A stretch of DNA of 64,000 nucleotides, taken from positions 310,001 to 374,000 of the forward strand of contig NZ_FMZZ01000006.1 of the NCBI RefSeq assembly GCF_900101685.1. Reading direction: 5' to 3'. A program made the position numbers and the translations under genes. The DNA is from Actinokineospora iranica (lineage in GTDB: Bacteria > Actinomycetota > Actinomycetes > Mycobacteriales > Pseudonocardiaceae). The notes under the pieces were generated by a model that worked only from the letters and a program-made list of their open reading frames with translations, was not told where the DNA came from and made no database searches. Positions 40,347-50,078 of this stretch are shown here, one piece after another (within the stretch, counting starts at the first letter, position 1; every line of letters begins with the position of its first letter).

Positions 40347-41114
40347 CTAGAAGCGCGGCGGGCGCTTCTCCAGGAAGGCGGTGACGCCCTCCGCGTAGTC
40401 GGGGCTGGTGACCGAGTGGGCGTAGAGGGCGTGGGTTTCGTCGTCCTCGTCGGTGCGGCCTGCCAAGATCCAGCCGACGATGGTCTTGGCTCCGTGGATG
40501 GTGACCTGGGAGCGGGAGGCCATGAGGTCGGCGAGGTCTTGGGCGCGCTTGGGGAGGGCGTCGGCCGAGTGGAGTTCGTTGACCAGGCCGATGCGCAGGG
40601 CGGTGGGGGCATCGAGGATGTCGCCGGTGAACAGGATCTGCTTGGCCCAGGCGGGGCCGACCGCGTCGACCAGTTGCTTGGTCGAGGGGAGGTTGAACAC
40701 GATGCCCAGCTTGGCCGGGGTGATCCCGAACCGGGCGTCGTCCGTCGCGATCCGCAGGTCGCAGGCCAGGGCGATCTCGCAGCCGCCACCGATGCAGAAG
40801 CCGGTGATGGCGGCGATGGTGGGCTTGGGCAGGCCGGTCATGGCCTTGGTCGCGGCCTCCACCGCCTGCCCGTACCGCTGCGCGCCCGCCGCGTCCCGCC
40901 GGAGCGTGGAGAACTCGCTGATGTCCGCCCCGGCCGAGAAGTTCTCGGTCCCCCGGATGACCAGCACCCGCACCTCGTCGTCGGCCGCGACCTCGGCCAC
41001 GATCCCGGGGATCGCCGACCACATCTCGAAGCTCAACGCGTTGCGCTTGGCTGGCCGGTCGATGGTCAGGGTCGCCACGGGCCCGTCGACGCTGAGAACA
41101 AGGTGCTCACTCAC
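40347..41114 (-). CDS. Enoyl-CoA hydratase/isomerase family protein lacking both usual catalytic Glu
   Basis: Crotonase-fold protein of 255 residues. The CoA/oxyanion segments are present (FSAGADISEF and GFCIGGGCEIALACDLRIAT). By alignment to rat mitochondrial hydratase in memory, the two catalytic Glu positions are replaced: the PEI motif reads FGITPAKLG, and the second Glu is Gln in AKQILFTG. It may therefore be a non-hydratase crotonase, for instance a decarboxylase, isomerase or thioesterase. GTG 41114 is chosen over the upstream open frame to 41174. Neighbours give no pathway. Confidence 0.85.
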   Translation of the reverse strand: MSEHLVLSVDGPVATLTIDRPAKRNALSFEMWSAIPGIVAEVAADDEVRVLVIRGTENFSAGADISEFSTLRRDAAGAQRYGQAVEAATKAMTGLPKPTIAAITGFCIGGGCEIALACDLRIATDDARFGITPAKLGIVFNLPSTKQLVDAVGPAWAKQILFTGDILDAPTALRIGLVNELHSADALPKRAQDLADLMASRSQVTIHGAKTIVGWILAGRTDEDDETHALYAHSVTSPDYAEGVTAFLEKRPPRF

Positions 41115-41241
41115 CGCGTCACCGTAACGGGCAAGCAGCCCCGCACAGCCCTTTCCGAGATTGGCGTCACGCACCCACGCTCCACGGCCGAGTCACTCCA
41201 GCGGCGAACCCCACAGCGCGGCTGAGGCAGGCACTGGAACA

Positions 41242-43131
41242 TCACGCGAGCAGCGCACGCACCGTGGCGAGATCATCAGGCACTTGAGAGCGACGACCCT
41301 CCAGATCAGCCAGCGCCGAGGCGAAGGCCGAGACGGCGCGTCTGGTGTCGGCGCGGAGGATGTCTCGGGTGGCGGCCGAGTCCAGTTCCGCGAGTTCGCG
41401 GATGCGGCTGTCCTTGCGCTGGTAAGCGACCGCGCCCGCCAGGGCCGCGACAGCGGGCACCATCCACGTCCACCCCAGCAGGAAAGCGAGCGCCACCAGC
41501 ACCACCCCCAGCACCGCCAACCCGACCGCCAGCCGTCGTGGGATCGGGTCGACAGCGCACGCCCGCGCCACCGCCGCCTCGATCGCGCCCGGCACCGGCC
41601 CGGTCGCCGTGACGGCCACCTGCCCCCGCCGCGTCCGCACGGCCACCACCTCGGGCAAGCGCTTGCGCCCCTCGTCGGCTAAGGCTTCCGCCGCCGCGGC
41701 GATGTCCTTGGCGCAGGCGCGGATGATCAGCCCGCGCCGGTTCGGCCTGCGCACCGCCGCGGCCCGCAGCAGCGCGGCCGGGTCGCCCGCGGGGTCGGAC
41801 CAGCAGGCGGCCGGGCCGCCCGTGCCCTCGATGACCTGCCGCAGTTCCCGCTCGCGGCGCAGCAGGTCCCGCTCCTGGGCGCTGCCCTCGTCGACCAGTG
41901 CCTCCAGCGTCCGCTTGACGGCGGGATCAAGCTCGTCGTACCCCGTCGACGGCACCAACCCGTCCCCCACCCACCGCCGCAACGCCGCGAGCCGGTCGCA
42001 CGCCAGCCCGACGGCCAGCAACTCCCCCGCGTCGGCCAACTCCCCCACCGCGACATCCCCGCCAGGGCCCGCCACGTCCGCCCGAGCCACACCAGCCAAC
42101 CCCTCAGCAGCCCCACCCTGCCGTCCCCCATCAGCCGACGCCGCGCCCTGCCCATCTCCGCCAAACACCTCACCGGACGTCGCGACCCCGGCGTCCCCGT
42201 TCCGCCGATCCGACTTCTCGGCAACCGCCCCTGACCGCGCCTCCCCACCAGACGGCATCGCCCCCACCGACTCCAGCCGAGCGCCGCCCGCAGCCGCCGA
42301 ACCGGCGGCAGCACCCCCGACCCCGGCAGCCGCCGCCCCAGCGCCGCCCGCTCCCGGCGAGGTCTCGCCTACCGGGGGCCACCCGGCCACCTCAGCGTGC
42401 CGGTCGCCGCCGACCAGTTCCTTGGGCAGGGCGAACGCGGTGTTCGGGTCCGGTGGGATCGTCTCCCGCCACCCGGCGACGGCGGCCTGGCGGTCCGGCT
42501 GCGGCAGGCGGGACAGGTAGTCCATCGCGCGCCGCTGGGCCAGCTGCTTGCCGACCACGCCGTAGTGGCCGTCGGCGGCCAGGGTCCACACCGCCCAGAC
42601 GGACAGGGGCAGCGACGGGGTCAGTTTGGGGAGGGTTTCGGCGATCATGCCGGTGGTGATCGTGTCGCCGCGGCCGACGATGGCGGCGGTGAGGACGTGG
42701 AACAGGGTGGCCCGGGTGTGGTCGCGCTCGGCTGCCGACGCGAGGTGGGCGGCGGTGTCCTCCCCCACGACCACCGCCAGCACGGCCCGCAGCGCCGGTG
42801 GGAGCCAGTACTGGCCGACGTCGCGCACCGCGTCGACGCGGGGCCTGCCCGCGAACAGCATCCTGGCCTGGTGGCGGACCTCGGCTTCCTCGTCGAAGAC
42901 CGACAGTTCCTCCCGCACCCCGCTGAGCTCGACGAACGCGTCGAACGCCGCCGACAGCCGGTCGACGCGGTGTTCCAGGGGACCGGCGACCGACGCCAGG
43001 TCGGACCGCAGCCGCGCCTGCGCCAGTGAGCCGCGCACCCGCGACAGCTCGCCGCGCAACTCCCGGATGCGGGTGCTCTCCCCGTCCGCGCTCCAGGTCC
43101 ACGTCGGCCAGTCCCAGGTGGAGTCGCTCAT
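41242..43131 (-). CDS. Large hypothetical protein with C-terminal membrane hairpin
   Basis: Product of 629 residues starting MSDSTWDWPTWTWSADGEST. The N-terminal ~220 residues are helical (RELRGELSRVRGSLAQARLR begins a coiled coil), then a low-complexity Gly/Ala region of about 120 residues, a second helical part (AVKRTLEALVDEGSAQERDL), and near residues 535-575 two hydrophobic helices (LAVGLAVLGVVLVALAFLLG and MVPAVAALAGAVAYQ). The C-terminus is helical and probably cytoplasmic. No catalytic motif was found. Single gene between the crotonase and the sugar dehydrogenase; function unknown. Confidence 0.75.
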   Translation of the reverse strand: MSDSTWDWPTWTWSADGESTRIRELRGELSRVRGSLAQARLRSDLASVAGPLEHRVDRLSAAFDAFVELSGVREELSVFDEEAEVRHQARMLFAGRPRVDAVRDVGQYWLPPALRAVLAVVVGEDTAAHLASAAERDHTRATLFHVLTAAIVGRGDTITTGMIAETLPKLTPSLPLSVWAVWTLAADGHYGVVGKQLAQRRAMDYLSRLPQPDRQAAVAGWRETIPPDPNTAFALPKELVGGDRHAEVAGWPPVGETSPGAGGAGAAAAGVGGAAAGSAAAGGARLESVGAMPSGGEARSGAVAEKSDRRNGDAGVATSGEVFGGDGQGAASADGGRQGGAAEGLAGVARADVAGPGGDVAVGELADAGELLAVGLACDRLAALRRWVGDGLVPSTGYDELDPAVKRTLEALVDEGSAQERDLLRRERELRQVIEGTGGPAACWSDPAGDPAALLRAAAVRRPNRRGLIIRACAKDIAAAAEALADEGRKRLPEVVAVRTRRGQVAVTATGPVPGAIEAAVARACAVDPIPRRLAVGLAVLGVVLVALAFLLGWTWMVPAVAALAGAVAYQRKDSRIRELAELDSAATRDILRADTRRAVSAFASALADLEGRRSQVPDDLATVRALLA

Positions 43132-43259
43132 GAGGCCACCTCACCCGTTCGGCGGCCCCCCGCGCCCACGCCCTGTGCTGAGGATTCACTCATCGCTCGC
43201 AGGTCCCCCCTCATCCTCGCCACACGGCGCGCAGACATGGTGACCGGCATTCTTGCGGT

Positions 43260-44435
43260 ATGCGCAGCACCTCGTCACGGGTCATGTCGATCATCGTGGT
43301 GACCGCGGCCGCGGTGGCCGCGTGTTCGACGTCGGACGGGACGGGTCCGGTGCCATCGGCGGCCGCGCAGGCCCCCGCGCTGAACGTCGAGTTGGTGACC
43401 GGCGGGCTGACCCACGGCTGGGATATCGGCTTCCTCCCGGACGGCAAGGTCCTCGTCACGCAGCGCACCGGCGCGATCGCACTGCTGTCATCCGGGCTGC
43501 CGGGCGCGACCGTGACCACCCTCAAGGCCGACACGAGCACCGTCCAGGTCCGCGGCGAGGGCGGCCTGATGGGCTTGGTCGTCCACCCCGACTTCGCGAC
43601 CTCCCGCGAGTTCACGACCTGCCAGACCCAAACCGAGAACGGCGCCCCCGCCGACATCCGACTCGTCACCTGGCGCCTCACCGAGGACGAGACAACGGCC
43701 ACGCGGGTGAAGGAACTCCTGACCGGCCTGCCACTCGCCGCCAACGGCAGGCATTCCGGCTGCCGCCCCACCCTCGCCGCCGACGGCGCGCTCCTGGTCG
43801 GCACCGGCGACAGCGCCCGCGGCGCCGTCCCCCAAGACAAGACGAGCCTGGGCGGCAAAGTGCTGCGCATAGACCTCAAGACGGGCACGCCACTGCCCGA
43901 CAACCCCACCCCCGGCTCCCCCGTCTTCACCTACGGCCACCGCAACGTGCAAGGCGTCGCCATCCGCCCCGGCACCGGCCAAGTCCTGACCGCGGAACAC
44001 GGCCCGGACAAAAACGACGAGATCAACCTCCTCGTCCCCGGCGCCAACTACGGCTGGGACCCCTCCCAAGGCGGCACGGTCTCCGGCTACGACGAAAGCG
44101 TCCCCATGACCGACTTGGACCGCTTCCCCGACGCCATCCCCGCGAAGTGGGAGTCGGGCGACACCACAGAAGCCATCTGCGCCACCGCTTTCCTCACCGG
44201 CCCCCAATGGGGCACTGTGGACGGCGCGCTGGTCGCCACAGCACTCAAGGGCGCGAAGCTACTTCTGTACACATTGGACACAGAAGCGAACGTCACCTCG
44301 GTAACCATCCCCCCAGAGTTCGCCGACCAGTACGGCCGCCTCCGCGCCAGCCGCACCGCCCCAGACGGCGCCCTCTACGTCACCACCTCCAACGGCACAG
44401 ACGACAAACTCCTGCGGATCACCCCAAAGCCCTGA
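43260..44435 (+). CDS. PQQ-dependent sugar dehydrogenase-like lipoprotein
   Basis: Product of 391 residues of the glucose/sorbosone dehydrogenase fold (beta-propeller). The lipobox-like AAVAAC ends the signal at Cys22. Propeller motifs: GWDIGFLPDGKVLVTQRTGAIA, GLMGLVVHPDF, GTGDSARGAVPQDKTSLGGK, YGHRNVQGVAIRPGTGQVLT, and HGPDKNDEINLLVPGANYGW (parts, each family-typical). Such soluble dehydrogenases use PQQ, or have lost it and act as sugar-binding proteins. No PQQ synthesis genes are in the window. The start is ATG 43260. Confidence 0.87.
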   Translation: MRSTSSRVMSIIVVTAAAVAACSTSDGTGPVPSAAAQAPALNVELVTGGLTHGWDIGFLPDGKVLVTQRTGAIALLSSGLPGATVTTLKADTSTVQVRGEGGLMGLVVHPDFATSREFTTCQTQTENGAPADIRLVTWRLTEDETTATRVKELLTGLPLAANGRHSGCRPTLAADGALLVGTGDSARGAVPQDKTSLGGKVLRIDLKTGTPLPDNPTPGSPVFTYGHRNVQGVAIRPGTGQVLTAEHGPDKNDEINLLVPGANYGWDPSQGGTVSGYDESVPMTDLDRFPDAIPAKWESGDTTEAICATAFLTGPQWGTVDGALVATALKGAKLLLYTLDTEANVTSVTIPPEFADQYGRLRASRTAPDGALYVTTSNGTDDKLLRITPKP

Positions 44436-44622
44436 GAACCAACAGGACCAAGCCGATCCACCCACCACATCGCGCCCAGGCAGGCCCACCCACCTGCCAG
44501 GCAGCACCAACGCCCGTGCCAAACCGGACCTACGCCCGCCCAGTCCACCCCATCGAGCAAACCCACCCAAACTCCGAATCACGGAAGCCCATCGAGCAAA
44601 CAGCAAGCAACCAGCCCAGCGA

Positions 44623-45297
44623 CTAACGAGAACCGGGCCGCTCTCGCAGCGAAGGCTTTCCCTCCATGGCCGACAGCCCATTCCACGCCAGGTTCACCAG
44701 ATGCGCCGCCACCTCGTTCTTCTTCGGCTTGCGCACCTCCAGCCACCACTGCCCCGTCAGCGCCACCATCCCCACCAGCGCCTGGCTGTAGAGCGCAGCC
44801 AGCTTCGGCTCATACCCGCGCTTGGCGAACTGCACTCCGAGAATGTGCTCCACCTGGCTCGCGATGTCGTTGAGCAGACTGGAAAACGTCCCCGTCGCCG
44901 TGGCAACCGGAGAGTCCCGCACCAGAATCCGGAACCCGTCCGTGGACCCCTCGATGTAGTCCAGCAGCGCCCCAGCCGCGCGCTCCAGCAGCAGTCGGGG
45001 ATGCGCGTCCTCGGACAGCGCGCGGGTCATGCCGGTCAGCAGGGCCTGCATCTCACGGTCCACAACGACCGCGTAGATGCCTTCCTTGCCGCCGAAGTGC
45101 TCGTACACCACCGGTTTGCTCACGTTGGCCCGGTGCGCGATTTCCTCGATGGACGTGCCGTCGAAGCCTTTTTCGGCGAACAGCGCGCGGGCGACGTCCA
45201 GCAGTTGCTGTCTGCGCTCCTTGCCCGTCATCCGCACGCGCGCCACCGGGGCCGCCTCGGGGTCGTCTGGGACGCGTCCGCGTCGTCTTCCCGCCAC
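44623..45297 (-). CDS. TetR-family regulator (Rv1019-like)
   Basis: Product of 224 residues. The HTH is residues about 23-70 (GKERRQQLLDVARALFAEKG then IEEIAHRANVSKPVVYEHFG), followed by an all-helical ligand domain. The conserved place in the glmU-TetR-mfd order matches M. tuberculosis Rv1019, which I recall being an autoregulator next to mfd-mazG. Here it is 45 bases after the fatty acid desaturase on the same strand, so membrane lipid control is an alternative role. GTG start at 45297. Confidence 0.86.
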   Translation of the reverse strand: MAGRRRGRVPDDPEAAPVARVRMTGKERRQQLLDVARALFAEKGFDGTSIEEIAHRANVSKPVVYEHFGGKEGIYAVVVDREMQALLTGMTRALSEDAHPRLLLERAAGALLDYIEGSTDGFRILVRDSPVATATGTFSSLLNDIASQVEHILGVQFAKRGYEPKLAALYSQALVGMVALTGQWWLEVRKPKKNEVAAHLVNLAWNGLSAMEGKPSLRERPGSR

Positions 45298-45342
45298 CGA
45301 ACCACCCTAGGCCCTGGACCTAGGGCCAGTGGCCAGGGCTTT

Positions 45343-46290
45343 TCACTCGGCGGCGAGTTTGGCCAAGCGCGCTTCGGTGGGCCAGCGGACGTCGGTCGCC
45401 CAGCCGAGCTTCTCGAAGATCCAGATCAGCCGGGCGGAGGTGTCGACCTGGCCGCGTTTGACGCCGTGGCGGGCGCAGGTGGGGTCGGCGTGGTGCAGGT
45501 TGTGCCAGGACTCGCCGAAGCTGAGGATGGCCAGCGGCCAGAAGTTCGCGGCCTTGTCCCGGCTGGCGAACGGGCGCTCGCCGATCATGTGGCAGATCGA
45601 GTTCGTCGACCAGGTCACGTGGTGCAGGACGGCGACGCGGACCAGGCCCGCCCAGAAGAACGCGGTGAACGCGCCCCACCACGACCAGGTGATCAGTCCA
45701 CCCAGGACAGCGGGCAGGATCAGGGTCAGGCCGGTGAACACGGCGAAGAGCTTGTTCACCCGGACGATGTCGCGGTCGGCGAGCAGGTCGGGGGCGAACC
45801 GCTGCTTGTTGGTGACGTCGTGGTCGAAGATCCAGCCCATGTGCGCGTGCCAGAAGCCCTTGGCCAGCGCGAGCGGCGATGTGCCGAACAGCCATGGGGA
45901 GTGCGGGTCGCCCTCGCGGTCGGAGAAGGCGTGGTGGCGGCGGTGGTCGGCGACCCAGGTGACCGGCGGGCTCTGCACGGCCATGCTGCCCATCACCGCG
46001 AGGGCGATCTTCAGGGGGCGCTTGGCCTTGAACGAGCCGTGCGTGAACAGCCGGTGGTAGCCGACGGTGACGCCGAGGCCGGACAGGTAGAAGAAGAACA
46101 CCGCGAGCACGACGTCGACCCAGCCCAGCCCCCACCCCCAGGCGAAGGGCACGGCGGCGATCAGCGCCGCGAACGGGACCAGGATGAAGATGTAGACCAG
46201 GATCTGCGTGGCCAGGTTGCGCCTGCCCTCGAAGAGCGGCTTGCCGCCCTTGGGCGCCCCGCCCGCCTTCGCGTCGAGGGTCGTCGTCAT
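45343..46290 (-). CDS. Acyl-CoA fatty acid desaturase
   Basis: Membrane-bound di-iron desaturase of 315 residues that introduces a double bond (usually delta-9) into fatty acyl-CoA. The three histidine boxes are visible: HRLFTH (about 80-85), HRRHH (115-119) and HNLHH (near 265), with four membrane helices in pairs around them. AGAGGTAGG precedes the ATG. A palindrome at 46347 lies upstream. Likely co-transcribed with the TetR gene downstream. An electron-donor gene is not in the neighbourhood. Confidence 0.92.
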   Translation of the reverse strand: MTTTLDAKAGGAPKGGKPLFEGRRNLATQILVYIFILVPFAALIAAVPFAWGWGLGWVDVVLAVFFFYLSGLGVTVGYHRLFTHGSFKAKRPLKIALAVMGSMAVQSPPVTWVADHRRHHAFSDREGDPHSPWLFGTSPLALAKGFWHAHMGWIFDHDVTNKQRFAPDLLADRDIVRVNKLFAVFTGLTLILPAVLGGLITWSWWGAFTAFFWAGLVRVAVLHHVTWSTNSICHMIGERPFASRDKAANFWPLAILSFGESWHNLHHADPTCARHGVKRGQVDTSARLIWIFEKLGWATDVRWPTEARLAKLAAE

Positions 46291-46346
46291 GTCCTACCTC
46301 TTTTCCGCACCCGCGCCTTAGGGGAGCCTCGCCTACGGCGCCGTAA

Positions 46347-46362
46347 CTTACGACAGCGTAAG
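46347..46362. promoter_or_regulatory. Palindrome CTTACG-ACAG-CGTAAG upstream of desaturase
   Basis: Perfect six-bp arms around four bases, 57 bases upstream of the desaturase start. Symmetry and size fit a TetR-family operator, perhaps for the TetR at 44623. The rest of 46291-46609 holds no gene; the right end must carry the tRNA promoter. Confidence 0.55.
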
Positions 46363-46609
46363 GACTGACCCCGGCACCCCGCCAGTGGGCTTCCCACCGG
46401 GCCCGGGCGCCATTCCCCCAACAGACAGTTGATCAGGCAAAGAACGCACCGCACCCGTCCGCACCCGCTGGGTAACACTGTCGCGATTCCTGTGACCCCG
46501 CTTACACCCGATCGGACGCGAGCGCGCACCAATCGTCCGGGTACTGGTGCCCCCCTGACCGCTGTCGTGCCACGATGTTCCCCACCGAGAGCGAAACACC
46601 GCTTCTCGA

Positions 46610-46680
46610 TCCGCCGTGGTGTAAAGGCAGCACCTTGGATTTTGGTTCCAATGGTTCAGGTTCGAATCCTGGCGGCGGAG
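46610..46680 (+). tRNA. tRNA-Gln (anticodon TTG)
   Basis: Acceptor TCCGCCG (46610-46616) pairs with CGGCGGA (46673-46679) and G at 46680 is the discriminator. The D arm GGTGTAAAGGCAGCACC, anticodon stem TTGGA/TCCAA with loop TTTTGGT (anticodon TTG) and T arm CAGG-TTCGAAT-CCTG are complete. CCA is not encoded. It lies 52 bases upstream of the GGDEF gene. Confidence 0.97.
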
Positions 46681-46732
46681 CACCGGACAGCCATCCGGTC
46701 GGCCTCGAGCACAAAGGGGTACAGCGGCGCAC

Positions 46733-48484
46733 GTGGACGACGAGCAGCGTGACGAAGGCGAGCTGCCCGCGTTGGAGGAACGCTCCGACGCCTGGCTGGT
46801 CGGCCGCGCGCGGGAACTGCTCGCGATCATCCAGACCAGCCCGATAGCCGACCGGGCCCGGCACACCGACGAGGTCGACCGGCTGCTCGCCGAGGCCCAG
46901 CACCGCGGCGAGCCCCGGATGGTCGCCCAACTGCTGCGCTCCGCGGTCGCCGTCCGGGTGGTCAACAACGAGCTCGCCGACTCCGCCGAGCCGCTGCTGG
47001 ACGAGCTGCTCGCGCACACCCGCAGGCACGGCCTGATCGTGCTGCAGGCCGACGCGCACGCCCTGCGCGGGCGGCGGCTGCTGCTCGCGGGCGCGGAGGA
47101 CGCCGCGCTGACCGAGGCCGCGGTGGCGCTGGCCATGCTCGACGAGGACATCACCCCGGACGTCATGCTCGGCGGGCGCACCTGGGACATGATCATGGCC
47201 TCGACGCTGCTCGACATCGGCACCGTGCTCACCCAGCTCGGCGTCTACGAGGTCGCCGACCAGGTGATGACCCGGGCGCACAAGTGCATCCGGACCAGCG
47301 GGGGCCCGCACCTGATCTCGGTGCACCTGATCAACCGCGCCCGCCTGCTGGTCGGCTGGGGCCTGCGGCTGGAGCGCATCGGCGAGGACGAGCGCGCCGC
47401 CGAGCGGTTCGCCACCGCCGCGGCGATCGCGGTGGCCGTCGAGGCGCCGTTCCGGGAGTCGCTGTTCCCGCGCGACCCGAACTCCGCCGCGGCCGACCAG
47501 AACCCCGTCATCGGCTCCGCGCTGGCCCTGGCGCAGCCCTCGGAGATCCACATCGACCGGCTGTGCAGGCTGCGCGAGTCGCTGCGCTACCCGCGTGAGC
47601 TGGTGATCGTCGCGATCGCCCTGGCCCGCTGCCTGGAGCACGAGGGCCGCGAGGAAGAGGCGGTCGCGGTGCTCGGCGACGCCCGGTCGCGGATGTACCA
47701 CGAGGCGGCCGAGCCGACCCTGCGGCTGTGCCTGATCCGCGAGTTCGCCCGGCTGTCGGGCCCCGAGGGCGGCGAGCGCACCACCAGCGCCCTGGAGCAC
47801 TACGCGACCGAGCTCGAAGCGCAGCTGTGGGACATGCGCGAGTCGCGCATCGCCACGCTCAACACCCGCCGCGAGCACGAGCGGCTGTCCCGGATGCACG
47901 GCGCGATCGCCCGCCAGGCCTTGCAGGACCCGCTGACCGGCCTGCCCAACCGCCGTGCCCTCGACGAGCGGCTGGAGGCGCTGGCAGGCTCCCCGGCGAA
48001 CCACCCGCTGGCCATCGCCCTGGTCGACCTCGACGGGTTCAAGGGCGTCAACGACCGCATGTCGCACGCCGAGGGCGACGACGTGCTGCGGGTCGTGGCG
48101 AGCACGCTGCGCGACGCGCTGCGCGGCAGCGACATGGTCGCCCGCTACGGCGGCGACGAGTTCATCGTGCTGCTGCCCGGCGCGCCGCTCTCGCACGCCG
48201 AGGCCGCGCTGCACCGCGCGGTGACCGCGGTGGCGACCCTGCCGCATGACTTGTCCCACGGTGTGACGTTGTCGATCGGGGTGGTGTCGCTGCGCCCGCA
48301 GGAGACCGCCGTGCGCGCCCTGGCCCGCGCCGACGCCGCGATGTACCAGGCGAAGCGCAGGGGCGGCAACGGAATCGTGGCGATCTCCGCGGCCGACGGC
48401 CCCGGCCCCGGGCAGGCCGAGCAGGCCCAGGAGCCCCTCGCCCGCGCGGGCGACCCGGCGTGGGTGCTGCCGGAGACCACGTAG
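46733..48484 (+). CDS. GGDEF-domain diguanylate cyclase with TPR-like N-terminus
   Basis: Product of 583 residues. The first ~390 residues are helical with TPR-like repeats ([40 protein letters not shown]), a coiled-coil link ([20 protein letters not shown]), then the GGDEF domain: [36 protein letters not shown] and active site [14 protein letters not shown]. All catalytic residues are intact, so it should make cyclic di-GMP. An RxxD inhibitory site is not obvious. No membrane segment. GTG start at 46733. The gene is a conserved neighbour of glmU in this family of genomes, as far as I recall. Confidence 0.88.
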   Translation: MDDEQRDEGELPALEERSDAWLVGRARELLAIIQTSPIADRARHTDEVDRLLAEAQHRGEPRMVAQLLRSAVAVRVVNNELADSAEPLLDELLAHTRRHGLIVLQADAHALRGRRLLLAGAEDAALTEAAVALAMLDEDITPDVMLGGRTWDMIMASTLLDIGTVLTQLGVYEVADQVMTRAHKCIRTSGGPHLISVHLINRARLLVGWGLRLERIGEDERAAERFATAAAIAVAVEAPFRESLFPRDPNSAAADQNPVIGSALALAQPSEIHIDRLCRLRESLRYPRELVIVAIALARCLEHEGREEEAVAVLGDARSRMYHEAAEPTLRLCLIREFARLSGPEGGERTTSALEHYATELEAQLWDMRESRIATLNTRREHERLSRMHGAIARQALQDPLTGLPNRRALDERLEALAGSPANHPLAIALVDLDGFKGVNDRMSHAEGDDVLRVVASTLRDALRGSDMVARYGGDEFIVLLPGAPLSHAEAALHRAVTAVATLPHDLSHGVTLSIGVVSLRPQETAVRALARADAAMYQAKRRGGNGIVAISAADGPGPGQAEQAQEPLARAGDPAWVLPETT

Positions 48485-48486
48485 GA

Positions 48487-48507
48487 TCGACTCCCGGCCG
48501 GAGTCGA
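48487..48507. terminator. Hairpin between GGDEF gene and glmU
   Basis: TCGACTCC (48487-48494) pairs with GGAGTCGA (48500-48507) around a five-base loop, directly after the GGDEF stop. Probably the terminator of the GGDEF gene, with glmU having its own promoter in the following 60 bases. Confidence 0.6.
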
Positions 48508-48569
48508 CACCGTTTACCTGCCGGAGCGACCCGCGCCTTCTCAGTGTTACGCCGACGCTAGGGAGTGCG

Positions 48570-50078
48570 ATGTCCGCAACCACCCCGGACCGGGCACGCC
48601 TGGGCCAGGTCACCACGGTCGTCCTGGCCGCGGGCGAAGGCACCCGGATGCGGTCGGCCACCCCGAAGGTGCTGCACCCGGTGGCGGGCAGGCCGCTGGT
48701 CGAGCACGCCGTGCGGGCCGCGGACGGGCTCAAGCCCGACCACCTCGTCGTGGTCGTCGGCCACGGCCGCGACGCCGTCGCCGCGCACCTGGCGAAGGTC
48801 GCGGCCACCCTCGGCCGCGAGGTCGCCGTCGCGGTGCAGGAGACCCAGGACGGCACCGGCCACGCCGTCTCCTGTGGACTGGCCGGGCTGGGCGCGCTCA
48901 CCGGCACGGTCCTGGTGACCTACGGCGACGTGCCGCTGCTCGACACCGCCACGCTGGCCGCGCTGCTGGACGACCACGCGGAGAACGGCAACGCGGTGAC
49001 GGTCCTGACCGCGCATGTCGCCGACCCGACCGGCTACGGCCGGATCGTGCGCTCGGAGAGCGGGACCGTGAGCGCGATCGTGGAGCACAAGGACGCCACC
49101 GAGGCGCAGCGGGCCATCACCGAGATCAACTCCGGGGTCTACGCCTTCGACGCCGCTGTCCTGCTCGACGGGCTGTCCCGGCTGTCCACCGACAACGCCC
49201 AGGGCGAGCTGTACCTGACCGACGTGCTCAGCATCGCCGCTGGCGACGGCCGCCGCGTCGGCGCGCGGGTCTGCGCGGACCCGTGGCTGGTCGAGGGCGT
49301 CAACGACCGGGTGCAGCTGGCCCGCCTCGGCGCTGAGCTGAACCGGCGCGTGGTCGAGAACTGGATGCGCGCGGGCGTGACCGTCCTCGACCCGACCACC
49401 ACCTGGATCGAGGCCGACGTCGTGCTCTCCCGCGACGTGCACATCGAGCCGAACACCCAGCTGCGCGGGCGGACCGCGGCTGGCGAGGGCGCGCGGATCG
49501 GCCCGGACACCACCCTGACCGACGTCACCGTCGGCGCGGGCGCGTCCGTCGTGCGCACGCACGGGTCGCAGGCGTGGATCGGCGAACGCGCCAGCGTCGG
49601 CCCGTTCGCGTACCTGCGGCCCGGCACCAAACTGGGCGACCAGGGCAAGATCGGCACCTTCGTGGAGACCAAGAACGCCGACATCGGCGCCTGCTCGAAG
49701 GTCCCGCATCTGTCCTATGTGGGCGACGCGACGATCGGCGAGCACAGCAACATCGGCGCGGCGAGCGTGTTCGTCAACTACGACGGCGTCGACAAGCACC
49801 ACACCCACGTCGGGTCGCACGTGCGCACCGGGTCGGACAACATGTTCGTGGCTCCGGTGACCGTCGGTGACGGCGCCTACAGCGGCGCGGGCACGGTGAT
49901 CCGGCGAAACGTGCCGCCCGGCGCGCTCGCGGTCTCGGGGGGACCGCAGCGCAACATCGAGAACTGGGTGGTGCGCCGACGTCCGGGGACACCCGCGGCG
50001 GAGGCGGCCGAACAGGCGCGGGCCCGGCAGGCAGCCGAGGCCGAGAGCGCGGAGTCAACCAGCGAGGGACGTTCATGA
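48570..50078 (+). CDS. glmU: Bifunctional UDP-GlcNAc pyrophosphorylase/GlcN-1-P acetyltransferase
   Basis: Makes UDP-N-acetylglucosamine for peptidoglycan. The 502-residue product has the N-terminal uridyltransferase ([29 protein letters not shown]) and the C-terminal left-handed beta-helix acetyltransferase with hexapeptide repeats, the [20 protein letters not shown] segment and the catalytic His in [13 protein letters not shown]. The C-terminal ~30 residues are Ala/Glu-rich. The stop overlaps the prs start (ATGA), as in M. tuberculosis glmU-prsA. Confidence 0.96.
   Translation: MSATTPDRARLGQVTTVVLAAGEGTRMRSATPKVLHPVAGRPLVEHAVRAADGLKPDHLVVVVGHGRDAVAAHLAKVAATLGREVAVAVQETQDGTGHAVSCGLAGLGALTGTVLVTYGDVPLLDTATLAALLDDHAENGNAVTVLTAHVADPTGYGRIVRSESGTVSAIVEHKDATEAQRAITEINSGVYAFDAAVLLDGLSRLSTDNAQGELYLTDVLSIAAGDGRRVGARVCADPWLVEGVNDRVQLARLGAELNRRVVENWMRAGVTVLDPTTTWIEADVVLSRDVHIEPNTQLRGRTAAGEGARIGPDTTLTDVTVGAGASVVRTHGSQAWIGERASVGPFAYLRPGTKLGDQGKIGTFVETKNADIGACSKVPHLSYVGDATIGEHSNIGAASVFVNYDGVDKHHTHVGSHVRTGSDNMFVAPVTVGDGAYSGAGTVIRRNVPPGALAVSGGPQRNIENWVVRRRPGTPAAEAAEQARARQAAEAESAESTSEGRS

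Noticed and set aside
46502..48907. 801-codon minus-strand frame over the tRNA, GGDEF and glmU genes
   Set aside because: Reads through the tRNA and two well-supported genes; no motif.
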